Source of the DNA: Chrysoperla carnea
Taxonomy: Eukaryota; Arthropoda; Insecta; Neuroptera; Chrysopidae
Assembly (NCBI RefSeq): GCF_905475395.1
Contig: NC_058341.1
Location: 70,863,597-70,927,596 of the forward strand
Length of the DNA: 64,000 nucleotides
Direction: 5' to 3'
Part shown: positions 20,850-32,913 of the stretch, piece after piece
Layout: the number at the start of each line of letters is the position of its first letter
Numbering within the stretch: position 1 is the first letter of the stretch
Position numbers and translations under genes: made by a program
The notes under the pieces: generated by a model
Database searches by the model: none
Seen by the model: the letters and a program-made list of their open reading frames with translations, nothing else
What the model was told of the DNA's origin: nothing

Positions 20850-21477
20850 TTTAACCGACTTCAAACAAAAACGGAGGAGGTTATCAATTCGACTGTATTT
20901 TTTTTTTATGTTTGTTACCTCAGAACTTTTGACTGGGTGAACCGATTTGATGATTCTTTATCTGTTTGAAAACTGATGCTTCCCGTTTGGTCCCATTTCA
21001 TTTTGGTCCAGTTCTGACAACGGCATCCATGAGAAAACCATAAAAGTCTTAAATTTGCATTAAGTATGCACGACAAGAGGACGAATAACTCAATATCACT
21101 TCGATGATTCTTTTTAAGTGACAAATTAGTTAGTGTACTTCAGATTCACTAAAAATTACAAAATAAAAAATACTTTTAACAAAAAGAAAACCGACTTCAA
21201 AAGAAAAACTTTTCCAAAATAAATTAAAATGCACTAAAAAGTAAAAAAATAACGACAATATAATGTAGTTAAAATTATTGTTATTTTTGGAGTCGGTGTC
21301 AGCCAAGGAAACAACTCTGACAGAACAATTTGCTACATTAGCTTGGCTGACACCGACTCCAAAAATAACAATAATTTTAACTACATTATATTGCCGTTAT
21401 TTTTTTACTTTTTAGTGCATTTTAATTTATTTTGGAAAAGTTTTTATTTTGAAGTCGGTTTTCTTTTTGTTAAAAGT
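20850..21477 (+). mobile_element. family F hairpin element, copy 1
   Basis: Left terminus TTAACCGACTTCAAAC, a flank of about 320 bp (GAACCGATTTGATGATTC motif), then a hairpin. Arms 21172-21307 and 21342-21477 are almost perfect reverse complements of 136 bp, around a 34-nt loop. The arms start ACTTTTAACAAAAAG and repeat the AACCGACTTCAAA terminal motif internally. No transposase ORF; a non-autonomous foldback element. Confidence 0.85.
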
Positions 21478-21702
21478 TTTTTTTATGGTCATGACATCTT
21501 TTGACTTAAAATCAAGCTAGTTCTAATGTGTAATTTTAATGTATATATATCAGCAATAAATTGAATAAAAGCTTTTAGCGAATTGCCGAAGGAAATGAAG
21601 CTATTACTTTTGTACTGATAATGGAATTTGGAAAAAAATTTCTTCAAATGTTAATCGATTCTACCTACTAGATGTCAAAAATGGCCATCGTTAAAATTTA
21701 TA

Positions 21703-21735
21703 TATGTATATTATATATATATATATATATATGTA
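21703..21735. repeat. (TA)n microsatellite
   Basis: TATATATGTATATTATATAT and following TA dinucleotides, next to the family E fragment. Confidence 0.8.
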
Positions 21736-21754
21736 TATACATATGTATCTATCC

Positions 21755-22206
21755 GTTTATGTGTCTGTAAACTCCCAAGCAGTCGCAATTTAAGTCTGAT
21801 TTGAAAAAAATTTGGTATCAAGTTCGTTAATGAGAAAAATCGACAGATAAACAAAGAGTGACGGGGCTATGCAAAGTACGATATTTAGAATATTTTAAAA
21901 AGAAAAAATTTTTGTAATTTTTTTGATCAGTTTTAAGCCAAAAAGTACTCTTATTATTTTTTCGCTACATATTTTAAGAAAAATGTGTTATTTTTTAAAT
22001 CTCTGAGGAAATTTGCTTGACTAACGCAGCTTCTGCGTTAAAAAAATTATTGATGATCTTCAAAATTGGTTCAGGTTGGAAAAGGGCTTAAGGAAAAAGA
22101 TAATTTAATGGAGAGTATTCTAAGATATGTTTCAAATGCGAGTTTAGGGTTCCGTACCCGAATAAATATGGTCGAGCGTTTTTTAAATTTCGTAAATTTC
22201 ACTTGT
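21755..22206 (+). repeat. family E fragment
   Basis: Shares ATCTTCAAAATTGGTTCAGG, GGAGAGTATTCTAAG, TTTCAAATGCGAGTTTAGGG and TTTCGTAAATTTCACTTGTT with 40573-41245. The order of blocks differs, so this copy is rearranged or truncated. Confidence 0.6.
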
Positions 22207-22394
22207 TACACCAATAAACAATATATTCTATAATATGGCGCGCCAAAAAATCCAAGAACCCAAACGTTCTGCCGCGTGGTAAATAAGCTCTAGAGTTGAT
22301 GTGATGCATTTTCTCTCACGGGAAATATACAGCGTAAGCCATTTTGATCTATGCATATGTATATCTCGCTAGAGGCGCCATCTATAAGAAAATG

Positions 22395-23038
22395 ATTGTA
22401 GAGTTTGATGGGAGGCATCATATTCTGACATCAGATTTGACCTAGTCCTTCGTGTTTCTTTAATAACCAATTTAGTTCTTAAACGGTAACAAATAGAATA
22501 ACACTTTAAATTAGAAAGTTTATCCTCATACAAATTCTTATATTTTTCATCTAAACCATTTTTTCGAAAATCGTCAACATTCGGAGGAAATGCGACTTAA
22601 AAATATGTGATTATTGCATTTAATGGAAAGAAAACACGCTAACTATGGAAGAATGCTTTAGCCAAAAGTTGTCAAGGGCAATAGAAGATATTCGCCTGTA
22701 TTCATGATTTTGACTCATCTTTATCGATAAACTTAAAGCGATTTTTCTTTCGATTAAATGCAATAATGAATATATAATTCGCATTTTCTTCGAAAGCTAA
22801 CGTTTTTTAAAAAATGTTTTAAGCAAAAATTGTTAGTTTTTTATAAGGTCAATTTTCTAATTAAAAGTGTTACTTTATCTCTTAGCTTTAAGGATCGAAA
22901 TTGACTCTTGAAGTCCAGTCTGATGTCAGAACATGATGCCCCCCATTAAACTCTACAGTTTTTGTTTTAGATATTTTTTTATTGGTTAACTGCAAAACGA
23001 GCTATGAACCATTACAGATTAAAATAGTTCACCTGTAT
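22395..23038. mobile_element. family B MITE
   Basis: From GATTGTAGAGTTTGATGGGA to AGATTAAAATAGTTCACCTG; the halves are inverted repeats (TAACAAATAGAATAACACTT versus GTGTTACTTTATCTCTTAGC). The first ~60 bp of the left terminus are missing compared with 57408-58194. Confidence 0.65.
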
Positions 23039-23039
23039 A

Positions 23040-23480
23040 TTTTATTAAGATTAATCCCTATTTATTTTAAATGTGAAAGTAAGGATGTTTGTTTATTTGT
23101 TTGTTACGCTTTCAAGCAAAAACTAATAAATGAATTTGAATGAAACTTAACAATAATATAGTGCATACATCAGAATAACACATGAGCTATAATTTATAAA
23201 GATATATTTTAACAAAAATTTAATTAACATTATCATTAATAACAGATTTTTGTAAAAATAGCCAATGTAAAACATTTTATGTCCATCTTTTCTGACATAG
23301 GTACTCAATGAATTCTGATTATTTTACATTTAAAAAAATAGAAAACCGTACATATATTTTACCGGTGTAAAACTGAATAAGTGAGAGGAAGAGAGTTGCA
23401 GGCTATAACAAGGTTGAAGGCTTTATCATTCTTTACTTTTAAATCCAGCGAAGCGGGTGAGTATCACGCTAGTCATAATA
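23040..23480 (-). repeat. family O element
   Basis: Reverse orientation of 25510-25935: TGTGAAAGTAAGGATGTTTG at the left, GTTACGCTTTCAAGCAAAAA, and CCAGCGAAGCGGGTGAGTAT at the right. It abuts the family B MITE. RTE/CR1-like tail is inferred from the tail wording. Confidence 0.65.
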
Positions 23481-24250
23481 TAAATTATTCAAGAATTATT
23501 ATTACTTTTGTAAAAGTTTAATTAAAATTTTTGTTATATTATTTCTTTATTTTCGAGTATACTCTTATGATTTTGTAATGATATATGTTTAGTATTTCTT
23601 AATAAAATACCTTTACACAATACATAAGTAATATTACATTCTCACTACTCCAATGTTATCTATCTATCCTATTATTTATTTATTCACTTTAAGAACATGT
23701 GAGCAAGAAGAAGACCCTTTAATAAACATCCAACTATTTTATATTAAGTGAGTATAAGAATTGAATTAAATTCCCACACATTCTTTAGAGTAAGTAAGTA
23801 AGTAAAACTCACTATGTCTATTGGATCAAGAAATGATTAAAATATGTTGGAAGTTTTAGATTGAATTTTATTTCTGATTTGATCAATTCTCATCTTATTA
23901 TGTTTATGCATGTACAGTCCAATCTCTTTAAATACAGTAATCATTATGTGGAACTATACTTCACGTTATCCTAGGTTTAAACTTTAAAAAATCTTTAATA
24001 GTTTCCTTTTGAACAATTACATTTTGAAGTCGACATCAAAGAATTTATATATATTATCGTTGGCGTCAACTTCAAAATTTATTTATTGATTTATTTTCTT
24101 TGACTACCTATTTCTATATAACAAACCCTTTATCTAGAAGCTCACGTGAACCCTCAAGAAACGAGAAATCGTCTTCACTCATTGATATTAATTAATTAAA
24201 ATCACTGATTGAGTTTACAAAGAATTATTATTTTAACTTCAATGAATCAA
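23481..24250. other. no gene seen
   Basis: AT-rich, with a GTAAGTAAGTAAGTAA simple repeat near 23789. No supported feature. Confidence 0.4.
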
Positions 24251-24545
24251 ACCAGCTCAGTGGCCGAGCGAATAAAGGCGTAATCGTCTTAAACCGTTTC
24301 ACTACTGGCTGGGAGGTGGCGATTTCGAATCCAGGCAGCGGCAGTCTGATCAGTTATAATTAATAGGGCGGTAAATTGACCACACTGTCGTCGCTTGGAT
24401 AAGTACCTACGAATTAGCCGACTTAATTGTATATTCGTATGATAGATTAATATAAATGAAGATTAAAAATAATGATGTGGGTGGGTTGTATAGATGGATG
24501 TCCGAAAAAGGGAGGTTGAAACCCACTAATATAATTATCATTATT
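24251..24545 (+). mobile_element. tRNA-derived SINE, copy 1
   Basis: The 5' tRNA-like head has an A box TGGCCGAGCG at 24261 and a B box GATTTCGAATCC at 24321-24332, separated as in class II (Leu/Ser-type) tRNAs. The body shares GTCGTCGCTTGGATAAG and GGGAGGTTGAAACCCAC with the copy at 63586-63815. The tail is AT-rich. Transcription by Pol III and mobilisation by a LINE are expected for the class but are inference here. Confidence 0.8.
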
Positions 24546-25032
24546 AATTTCAATCAATCCCTGCTGATCATGACCTTAAGGACACGTACAATTGCTCAAA
24601 AATTAAAAATAAACGTTTACATTAACTTGTAAATTTTTTAGTTTCATTTTGAATTACGGATTGTTAAAACTAATCAAAATTTTTTGGAACAATTAAAAGA
24701 GAAATTTTTATCTCTTCCATTTCGGTCGGTCATGCTTACTTTTCGATAAAAATATTTTCTTTTATTCCTTAAATTTAGCTTAATGAATATACAAAACTGA
24801 AATAATTTACCCCTACGACGGGGAGGGTTATGTTTTTTTACCAGTACGCATGTATGTTCATCTGTTCCCTCATAACTTCTAAGCTATTCATCATAATTTA
24901 ACAAATAAAGTACGGTGAAAGCTTCTTGATCTTCGCTGGTTATATGTCCTCTAGAGGGCATAAAAAGATGAACTACTAACAAATAATGATACTGTGTTAG
25001 GTATCAAATGAAAGGGCGCAATTAGCACTTTT

Positions 25033-25035
<3 letters not shown>

Positions 25036-25104
<69 letters not shown>
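25036..25104. repeat. (TA)n microsatellite, about 68 bp
   Basis: Uninterrupted TA dinucleotides directly abutting the inverted-repeat element that starts at 25105. Confidence 0.95.
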
Positions 25105-25109
<5 letters not shown>

Positions 25110-25361
25110 AAGTTAAAAACTAAAATCCCAACGACTGCAAAATCAAGCTCTAAAAACTCTGATATTATAATGAAGTAAAATCGTCATAACAGTCGAGGGA
25201 TCATCTTTTCCGTCCTGTGGAAAACATTTATTCTTAGTGGACCCCTGACTGTAATGACGATTTTACTAATCAAAACTATTTCAGATGGAAATATTTTATT
25301 TTCATAGTTTTTAAAGCGTAATTTTGTAGTCGTTGGGGTTTTAGTTTTTGAACTTTATTTT
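25105..25361. mobile_element. MITE inserted at (TA)n, nested inverted repeats
   Basis: Outer repeats AAATAAAGTTAAAAACTAAA and TTTAGTTTTTGAACTTTATT continue inward through CCCAACGACT/AGTCGTTGGGG. An inner pair, AGTAAAATCGTCATAACAGT (25174) and ACTGTAATGACGATTTTACT (25247), lies inside. The element can fold along its length. The TA context fits a Tc1/mariner-like target preference. Confidence 0.7.
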
Positions 25362-25509
25362 ATTAACAAATCTATTTGTTAAATCTAAAATTAATATCGG
25401 ATTTATTTTGAGATCGTATTTTGAAAAACATATAAGTTCCTATGTATTAACTTTTCTTCTTATTTTTAGGAGGACCTGTATAATAATTTTTTATTTCATT
25501 TATAGACTT

Positions 25510-25935
25510 ACACTAGCTTGATACCCGCCCGCTTCGCTGGCTTTCAAAGTAAAGATTGGTAAAGACCACCGCGTTATAGCCTTCACTTCCCTTGCTCTAA
25601 TTTCTTCTCCTTCCATAACACTTGAAATAATGGTAGGGATTGATTTACACAGGTTAAATATATGCACAGCTTAGCTTTTTTAAATAAAATAGTCATAATT
25701 CATTTAGTTTATCAGAAAAGATGTCCATGACTTTTTTACATTTGTTTTTTCTTAAATGTTAGATTAAATTTAATTGTTTTAATATATGTTTATAAATTAT
25801 AGCTTATGTGTAATTCTGGTGTATGAGGTATATTATTACTAAGTTTCATTTAAATCCATTCATTAGTTTTTGCGTGAAAGCGTAACAAACAAACTAACAA
25901 ACATCCTTACTTTCACATTTATAATATATAGGGAT
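25510..25935 (+). repeat. family O element, best copy
   Basis: ACTAGCTTGATACCCGCCCG, CTTCGCTGGCTTTCAAAGTA, GCGTTATAGCCTTCAC, then the tail AAATCCATTCATTAGTTTTT and ACTTTCACATTTATAATATA. Such tails are typical of RTE/CR1-like repeats in insects. No ORF. Confidence 0.7.
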
Positions 25936-28468
25936 AGGGATTGTTTAGTGGAAAATTAGAAATTGAATTTTCATGATGATTTTTTCGCTTCGGCTGTTCA
26001 AATTTTTGATTCCTTCTTTCAACTACAATCTTCCAGTCTAAAAAGTGGTTCCAGATTATACTTTGTTCAGTCTTATAATATTGTAATAATATAAATAATT
26101 CGATATATTGTTAATATTCTATATTATCTTGCGTTAATGTTAGTAATAAGATTTACTTTAATGTTTCTAATAGAAGAATGTATGTTATTTATATAAAATT
26201 TAAATATAAATTATAGAAAATAAATACTAAAAAATTCAAAATATATTTATTTTATACGATGCAAAATCAAACAAACCATTTGGATATGATCTTTCGAGGG
26301 TAGACAAATAACAAAATGCGTTTTTAACAACTGTAGTTCTGCACTGCGAACCTTTTTTATTTTGAGTTCTAATACCAGAATTCAACCTGCTAGTGTTAAT
26401 GTTTAGTTTTTAAATCATAACACTAGGTTAGATTACACTTGGGCCATGGAGCCCATTAAGGGCTGCATATATATCATTCATTATTATACCTATCACAACT
26501 ATTAAATTAAATTTATATTGGTTACGTTTAAACCAATTGAACTACTAGGGCTAAACACTAACTAAAAAACAATTTAAACTTCTTTTACGTCAGAAATTTA
26601 AAGAGGCCAATTTATTTCCTATTTTTATGTAAAAAAATTCGCTGAGTACGATGTTGGCAAAAAAAATTTGCAAACCCTTCATTGGTTAAAAATTTTGATT
26701 TTTAGCGGGAATATTTATTGTATTGAGGTTTGATGACTTCTTAAGGAAAACGGTGCGCCGGACAACAAAAAGTTATGAGCCAAAAAGTAAAAATTTTAAC
26801 AAAATACGACGTTTAAAACCGTTTATTTTCCGAACGATGGGAAGAGCGTTAAATATAATTTTTTTTAGAAAGGCCTTATGCAGTTGCTAGTTCTTATTAA
26901 TATTTATGCCCATTCTGATTAAGAAGTTCAAAAAGTGTCACCGAGTATCTCAAATTACTTAAAAAATTTAGTTAATTCGGCCATCCAGGTACTTTTTATT
27001 TATTATAGAACTTTGAATCGAATTTTGTATTTTTTGTACTAAATAGTACAAAAATGGTAAAACTCGTGTACTATAATTATGTGCGTCTGGCAAAACTGTC
27101 CACTTGGCACTATTCAAATTCATTACCTACTATTCTGTTAGTTACCAAACGAACATAAATTAAAAATCGCGAATTATTTTTTAAATTATTATAACTACTA
27201 AGTTTATAACTTTATTAAGGAAAGCAATCAAAACCAGATTATATGTATAATACAGATTTACAAAAGTAAGTTAATAAATTTGTATATATAAGTATTTATT
27301 TAATGTTTAAATTTGTTTTTGTACAACTTCGTTCCCATCCGAAGTCCCACAATCGCAATCTTTTTTTTCTTCACTTAAAAAAAAAAGATAGTTAATACGA
27401 AGTTTCCCTATATAATATATGGGTCCACGGTGTAAACTCAAAATGTAAAATATCTTAAATTATTTGAATTTAATTTTCTTGATGAAAATAATAATTTTCT
27501 ATCAGAAAGTTAAAAAATGTTGTATGTATGTTGGATGTGTGTTTTTATTAACTTCCTGTATCATCTAATGGCATGTACGTATGTCTATGTTATTAATAAC
27601 TTCTGTAAAAGATTACAGCACAGCATTGCCGCGTTGCGTATTATGTATATTGTAAAATGTAAATATAAGATTTATTGCCAAACTGTAAACAAATTATACA
27701 AGGTATTGCATAATTATCTTTCATAGATTTAAGAGAGAATAGATAATTTCTCAAGTGAGAAAAAGTACCTTGATTCAGGAAATCGGAAATATATATAATA
27801 ACGGTTTTGCCGTAAATATAATAACAATAAATGTTTGCTAGAAATGTCTACGGGCTTGTATTAAAACATCAATTCCAGAAAAATTATTATTGTTTAGTAA
27901 ATCTCGTTATTTTTGCAGTTATTACCATACGTTCCAAATTTCGTAAGTCGCTTCTTTTTGATGAGTCAACAATGCTTTATCATTGCGACGATTCTCAGAA
28001 ATGTTGCGTTTTCGAGCATGACGGCTCTAAACATGCCAATTTTAACCTTGTATTGATTATGTGGTCTAAATATTAAAATAATTTTAGTCCGGCATATGAT
28101 ATGCAATATTGGTTGAGTCCACCATCAATAACAAGTCAATTCAGCAAAGTATTGATTATTGATGACCAAATGACTGGTTTTTGCGGAAACATTTATTAAA
28201 TATATGCATAATTTGTCGATACTGTTATCCTAAAAATTTGTTGAGACATTTATCAAGTTCGACCACTGTTTACTTACGTGTACATGATCTCGTTAAAACG
28301 ACATTTTTCCAACGTCGGACTGGATAAACGACGCCAAAAAGTCGTCAAACAATCCTTACAAAAAGTCTAACATATTTGTTTGTATCGTATCGGATTAGTT
28401 TTCTTCTTTAAAATTTTGTAATTTGAAGTAGGAGTTAATATTCAATTTCAAGGAGACCCTTCCTTATA
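25936..28468. other. no gene seen
   Basis: AT-rich. Open frames at 27517-27726 and 27831-28076 (81 codons, ATG start) have no recognisable motif. Nothing here matches the repeat families in the window. A real but exonless intronic or intergenic stretch is likely. Confidence 0.35.
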
Positions 28469-28527
28469 TAGCTAGCGTGTCCCAGTTCCTGCGTGTCCCA
28501 GTTCCTGTAGCTAGCGTGTCCTAGTTC
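28469..28527 (+). repeat. short tandem repeat, 16-bp unit
   Basis: GCGTGTCCCAGTTCCT occurs at 28475-28490 and 28491-28506 and again, after 7 bp, as GCGTGTCCTAGTTC at 28514. TAGCTA precedes the first and third. Confidence 0.8.
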
Positions 28528-28921
28528 AAGTATATTTGATGAAAGTGCTGGTTAGTTATAAGTGAAGGCTTATAATTAATACCTATATATGTCCATGTAA
28601 AGTTTTATTAAGAATTTAATAATTGAAATTAAAAATTGTGTGAAAAGTGACTGTCAGACGTCTTAAATCCATCAAAACTGAAAATTGCTACAAAACATAC
28701 ACAAAAAATATTAGTACACTTAATAAGCCGGAAAATGGGTGGACCAGCTTCGATTTCAAAAATTCTTGTTTATACGTGTTACTTAGACCTACAGGAACAT
28801 TCAGTTATATGAATCTTTGCTATGGAAAATTACTATGACAAATGTGAAAATTAGGATAGTTTTCCTACTACCAAAGTACTACAAATAGTAACAGTCAAAA
28901 AATGTTCAAGATTTCACTTTG

Positions 28922-29110
28922 AAAATCGTCTCCCGAGGATTTCTTGGGATCGCTGTTTACCGCATTAAATTTACCCTTAGGAATGTCAATGAAAGAAACA
29001 TGTTGCAGAAATTGTCTCTCGGCGGTTTTCGGAGTCGCTTATCATGCGGTCAAAATGCAACTAAATGTGCTTGAAACCTCATCGTGCAAATAATCTCTTA
29101 ACTCGGAAAT
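28922..29110 (+). repeat. family N-like fragment
   Basis: CGTCTCCCGAGGATTTCTTG followed by GGATCGCTG, and a second CTCTCGGCGGTTTTCGGAGT-CGCTT block, recall the CTCCGAGG...GTCGCTG phrasing of 4010-4170 and 60100-60265. Diverged. Confidence 0.4.
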
Positions 29111-29117
29111 AGTCTCG

Positions 29118-29290
29118 AAACTTTATTCAATTGTAATAAATTCCTGGAAAAAATAATTCTAACTTTCATTTAATACCCAAATCTTTTGGTACGAAAATGT
29201 ATTGCTCATAATAAAATAATGTTACTACCTTAAGGATTTTTCTTTAATCCACATTTGAAGTTATAAAACATGCACTCACTTTGATATGTC
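29118..29290 (+). repeat. family J copy 1
   Basis: Matches 52408-52590: AATTGTAATAAATTCCTGG, TTTGGTA-GAAAATGTA type block, and TTGAAGTTATAAAACATGCA. Two copies, same orientation, unknown class. Confidence 0.65.
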
Positions 29291-29322
29291 TAGGTCTATT
29301 TTAGTTTTTTACGCATTCCCAT

Positions 29323-29343
29323 CTAACCTAACCTAACCTAACC
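29323..29343 (-). repeat. telomere-like (TTAGG)n tract
   Basis: Four uninterrupted CCTAA units on the plus strand, equal to TTAGG on the minus strand, the ancestral insect telomere repeat. Interstitial. Confidence 0.75.
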
Positions 29344-29344
29344 A

Positions 29345-30100
29345 TGATAGGCACAGGGCCATAAAATTTATTGTTATAAAACACAACTTACCTTCATAAA
29401 TATTCCCATATTCTCCTGAAGTTACAGTTTTTTAAATTAGAGTTAAAAACACAAGTAAAAGATCATAAATATTCTCCTAAAAAGGTATAATTTCATTTAT
29501 TTTTAAAAACAGGATTTTTGAATCGACTTCAAACGGTATTTTATGTGATTTTGATTGTCCACAATTTTGTAATACACTGTATAACAGGAATAGAATAACA
29601 TTTAGTTAATTCAAAGTGAGTTCATTGTTGCATCATAGGTCATACGAAATGTGAAATTATGTTTTCTTTTAAGATTTAGGAACTTTCTACTTAATCCGGC
29701 ATTGGGAACGTGAAAAATTCTGAAGTTTGTGGAATCGTTGAACGAAATTGAACCATTAATTTTTAGTTGCAATTTAAAGCAATACTTATTTGAAAGCTTT
29801 TACAGTTTTGTTTTCAAATAATTAACAAAAAAATATTAAAAATTAAAGTCGCAATTGTGAATTTTATTGAGAGAGTGAGTAACCATCAAAAACTAGCAAG
29901 ACAATGAATGAAAACATGTTTTTTAGAAAAATAATCAGGATTTAGAGGGTATACTGGATTATTTGCAATCTATTTTTTCCCTCGTGTACAAGAAGTTTTT
30001 AGAACCGATTGTGAATGCAAAGGGAGTCCATATTACCTCGCAGACTTGTTGTTGTTCAACAACAAGACTCGAAGAAATCTAATTTTTTTTAAATAAACCT
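29345..30100. other. no recognisable feature
   Basis: AT-rich sequence; GTTGTTGTTCAACAACAAGAC near 30047 is a small palindrome. No gene supported. Confidence 0.4.
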
Positions 30101-30312
30101 ATTAGCAGGTATAAACCTTTTATTTTTTTTCCCCTGCTCATGTAGTTGTTACAATCACATCACTATTTTGTTATAATATTTATAAGTGATAGAACTAATC
30201 AAAAAAGACTGTTGAAAACTATGTTGTGTCAACTTGACCACTCAACTCCGTACGGTAGTTGTATCACATTCGTGGCACCATTCGACATATTTGATCTCGC
30301 TATGAGATTAAG
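30101..30312 (+). repeat. family G copy 1
   Basis: Inverted match to 44360-44630: GCAGGTATAAACCTTTTATT, CTGCTCATGTAGTTGT, CAACATAG-type core, CCGTACGGTAGTTGTATCAC and TCGTGGCACCATTCG. The open frame at 30146-30361 coincides with the repeat and is not a gene. Confidence 0.65.
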
Positions 30313-30439
30313 ACAACCTCATATCGGTTGGTATAAAGAATTTTTTTGTCGGAAAGCTTGAATAAATCAATTTCCACAATAAATAAAATCTTGATTCTTT
30401 AATTTCTAAATATCCTTCAAATAAGTGCAAAACAAAATA

Positions 30440-30799
30440 CAGTAGAACCTCGATAAGTTAAAGTCCAAGGGAAACACAAAATATTTTAAGTTATAGAGGT
30501 TTTAAGTTATCAAGGGTCTATGTTAGGTAAAGGTTAATATAGAGGTATGTACATGTTTCTATGTACGCTAGTTAATATAGAGGTATGTACATGTTTCTAT
30601 GTACGCTAGTTAATATAGAGGTATGTACATGTTTCTATGTAGGTACTGAGGGCCTATACAGAGATTATTTATTTAAGTTATAGAGGTTGCGTCTTTTAAG
30701 TTATAGAGGTTTTGGGCTCTGATGGGAAGGGAACATAGTATTTTTTGAAGTAACAGAGGTTTTTATGTTACCGAGGTTTAAGTTATCGAGATTCTACTG
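30440..30799. mobile_element. pogo-type MITE with TA target duplication
   Basis: Termini CAGTAGAACCTCGATAAGTT and AAGTTATCGAGATTCTACTG with flanking TA at 30438-30439 and 30800-30801. The interior repeats TTTTAAGTTATAGAGGTT-like phrases and includes a 3 x 38-bp tandem array. Different subfamily from 11483-11919. No transposase ORF. Confidence 0.85.
30533..30646 (+). repeat. 38-bp tandem repeat, 3 units
   Basis: Units at 30533, 30571 and 30609 begin GTTAATATAGAGGTATGTAC; the first two are identical and the third differs only at its end. The array sits inside the pogo-type MITE. Confidence 0.9.
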
Positions 30800-30801
30800 T
30801 A

Positions 30802-31310
30802 TTTACAAAAAGAAAAGCATTACTTTTAGTACCTAATAAGTTTAAGTAAAAAAACGTGACAAATATCAAATTTCTAAGTCATTAACAGTAAAATCACCTT
30901 TTCACATACTCATATTTTGATTTTTTCTCTGTAAACAACATGTTTTCAAACGTGTCTTTAGAATATAATATGGTGGTAATTTAAAAAAAAAAAAGATTAT
31001 TTTGAACTTGACTTTAGTAAATAAGAGATATATGTATGTAAATAAACAAACATATGTGCAAGCAATGCAATAAGATTATTATTAACATAAGTATACAAAC
31101 ACATGGAATAGAACGCGTTAGACATTAATTTATTAATAATTTAAATTACATTTGTTAAGTAAATACTTTAACAATGTATCAGTTTAATTATTTATCAAGG
31201 TAAGATTACATGCTTGGTACATACATAGCAGCTATCTATCTATCGTAATACCTGTTGTGTTTAGTGTAATAATCTAAGCAAAAAATTTTATTCAGTTTTT
31301 TCAAGCTTTT
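30802..31310. other. no recognisable feature
   Basis: AT-rich sequence between the pogo-type MITE and the repeat cluster at 31311. No gene supported. Confidence 0.4.
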
Positions 31311-31865
31311 ATACCATGCATATATGTAATATGCAAGGTATACTAATTTTAGTCCCAAGTTTGTAACGCTTAAAAATATTGATGCCACGCACAAAATTTT
31401 GCTACAGATGTTCATAGAATCACCTATTTAGTCCATTTCCGGTTGTCCGTCCGTCCGTCTGTGGACACGATAACTCAAAAACGAAAAAAGATATCGAGCT
31501 GAAATTTACAGCGTACTCAGGGCGTAAAAAGTGAGGTCGAGTTCGTAAATGGGCATCATAGGTCAATTGGGTCTTGGGTCCGTAGGATCCATTTTGTAAA
31601 CCGTTAGAGATAGAACAAAAGTTTAAATGTAAAAAATGTTCCTTATCAAAAAATAAACAACTTTTGCTTGAAACATTTTTTCGTAACTATCACTGTTTAC
31701 CCGTGAGGGCGCCAATTAGGCGGAAATTTTATAGTATGTACCATACTTGAATATCAGTTATGTATGTGTCACATGAATGTATGTGTTATGTGATAAAGAA
31801 ATCAACACTGACTATGTATGGTATTTCAACAATTAATTAAGTCAATTGTTTGTTTTCACTTGTTT
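31311..31865 (+). repeat. family A element, full length
   Basis: ATACCATGCATATATGTAAT start, CCATTTCCGGTTGTCCGTCC, GTTTACCCGTGAGGGCGCC, and GTTTGTTTTCACTTGTTT end. It belongs to a subfamily with GCATAT...ATATGC in the 5' hairpin instead of GTATAT...ATATAC. A family B half-element follows at once. Confidence 0.85.
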
Positions 31866-32059
31866 AAATAAAAATTGTTAGTTTTTTATAAGGGTCAACT
31901 TTCTTATTTAAAGTGTTATTCTATCTCTTACCATTTAAGGTATAAATTGGCTACTAAAGAAACCCGAAGAACTAGGTACTTTTGTTTAAGTTATTTTTTG
32001 ATTGGTTAACTACAAAACGAGATATTTAGGTGTATGGATTAAAATGGCTCATCCTGTAT
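31866..32059. mobile_element. family B MITE, 3' half only
   Basis: AAAATTGTTAGTTTTTTATA through GATTAAAATGGCTCATCCTG. The left half is missing and is replaced by the preceding family A element, which suggests that family A inserted at, or recombined with, the B element's centre. Confidence 0.65.
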
Positions 32060-32174
32060 AAGCGAAATTACAGAGTTGGTATAAGTTGTTTACATTATTT
32101 ATAAATTATTATATTTGTTATTATCGAAGAATTATTACTTCTTACGTTCGTACATAAGCACACACAGCCTTTTT

Positions 32175-32742
32175 ATACCATGCATCCATGTAATATGCAA
32201 AGTGTACTTAGTTTAGTCCCAAGTTTGTAACGCTTAAAAATATTGATGCTACGCACAAAATTTTGGTATAAGTGTTCATAAAATCACCTAATTAGTCCAT
32301 TTCCGGTTGCCCGTCCGCCCGTCTGTCTGTCAACCCGATAACTCAAAAAAGGGAAAAAGATATCAAACTGAAATTTTTACAGCGTACTCAGGACGTAAAA
32401 AGTGAGGTCGGGTTCGTAAATGAGCAACATAGGTCAATTGGGTCTTGGGTCCGTAAGACCCATCTTGTAAACCGTTAGAGATAGAACAAAAGTTTAAATG
32501 AAAAAATGTTCCTTATCAACAAATAAACAACTCTTGTTTGAAATATGTTTTCGTAAACATCACTGTTTACCCGTGAGAGCGCAAATTAGGCGTAAATTGT
32601 ACAATGTACAGTATGTATTATATGGGAATATCGGTTATATATGTGTGACATGAATGTATGTGTAATGTGATATTGTAATCAACACTGTCTATGCATGGTA
32701 TTGCAACAATTAACTCAGTCAATTGTTTGTTTAAACTTGTTT
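32175..32742 (+). repeat. family A element, full length
   Basis: ATACCATGCATCCATGTAAT start, CCATTTCCGGTTGCCCGTCC, GTTTACCCGTGAGAGCGC, and a CAATTGTTTGTTTAAACTTG end. Second complete copy within 1 kb, same orientation as 31311-31865. Confidence 0.85.
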
Positions 32743-32913
32743 ATTATGACAGACTGCATGTTTTTGGCAAAATTTTTTAAAATACATTTTGAGAGTAAGC
32801 CAAATTTGGTGTTTTTGAAAGATTTTCGAATAAATAGATAATTTAGAATTTACAAACTTTGAAACTCCATGTTCGGAAAATGATATACCAAATTCTTGAA
32901 ATCTTATTTATTA

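Noticed and set aside
30146..30361. 71-codon ORF with plausible composition
   Set aside because: Coincides with the family G repeat, whose second copy does not keep the frame open.
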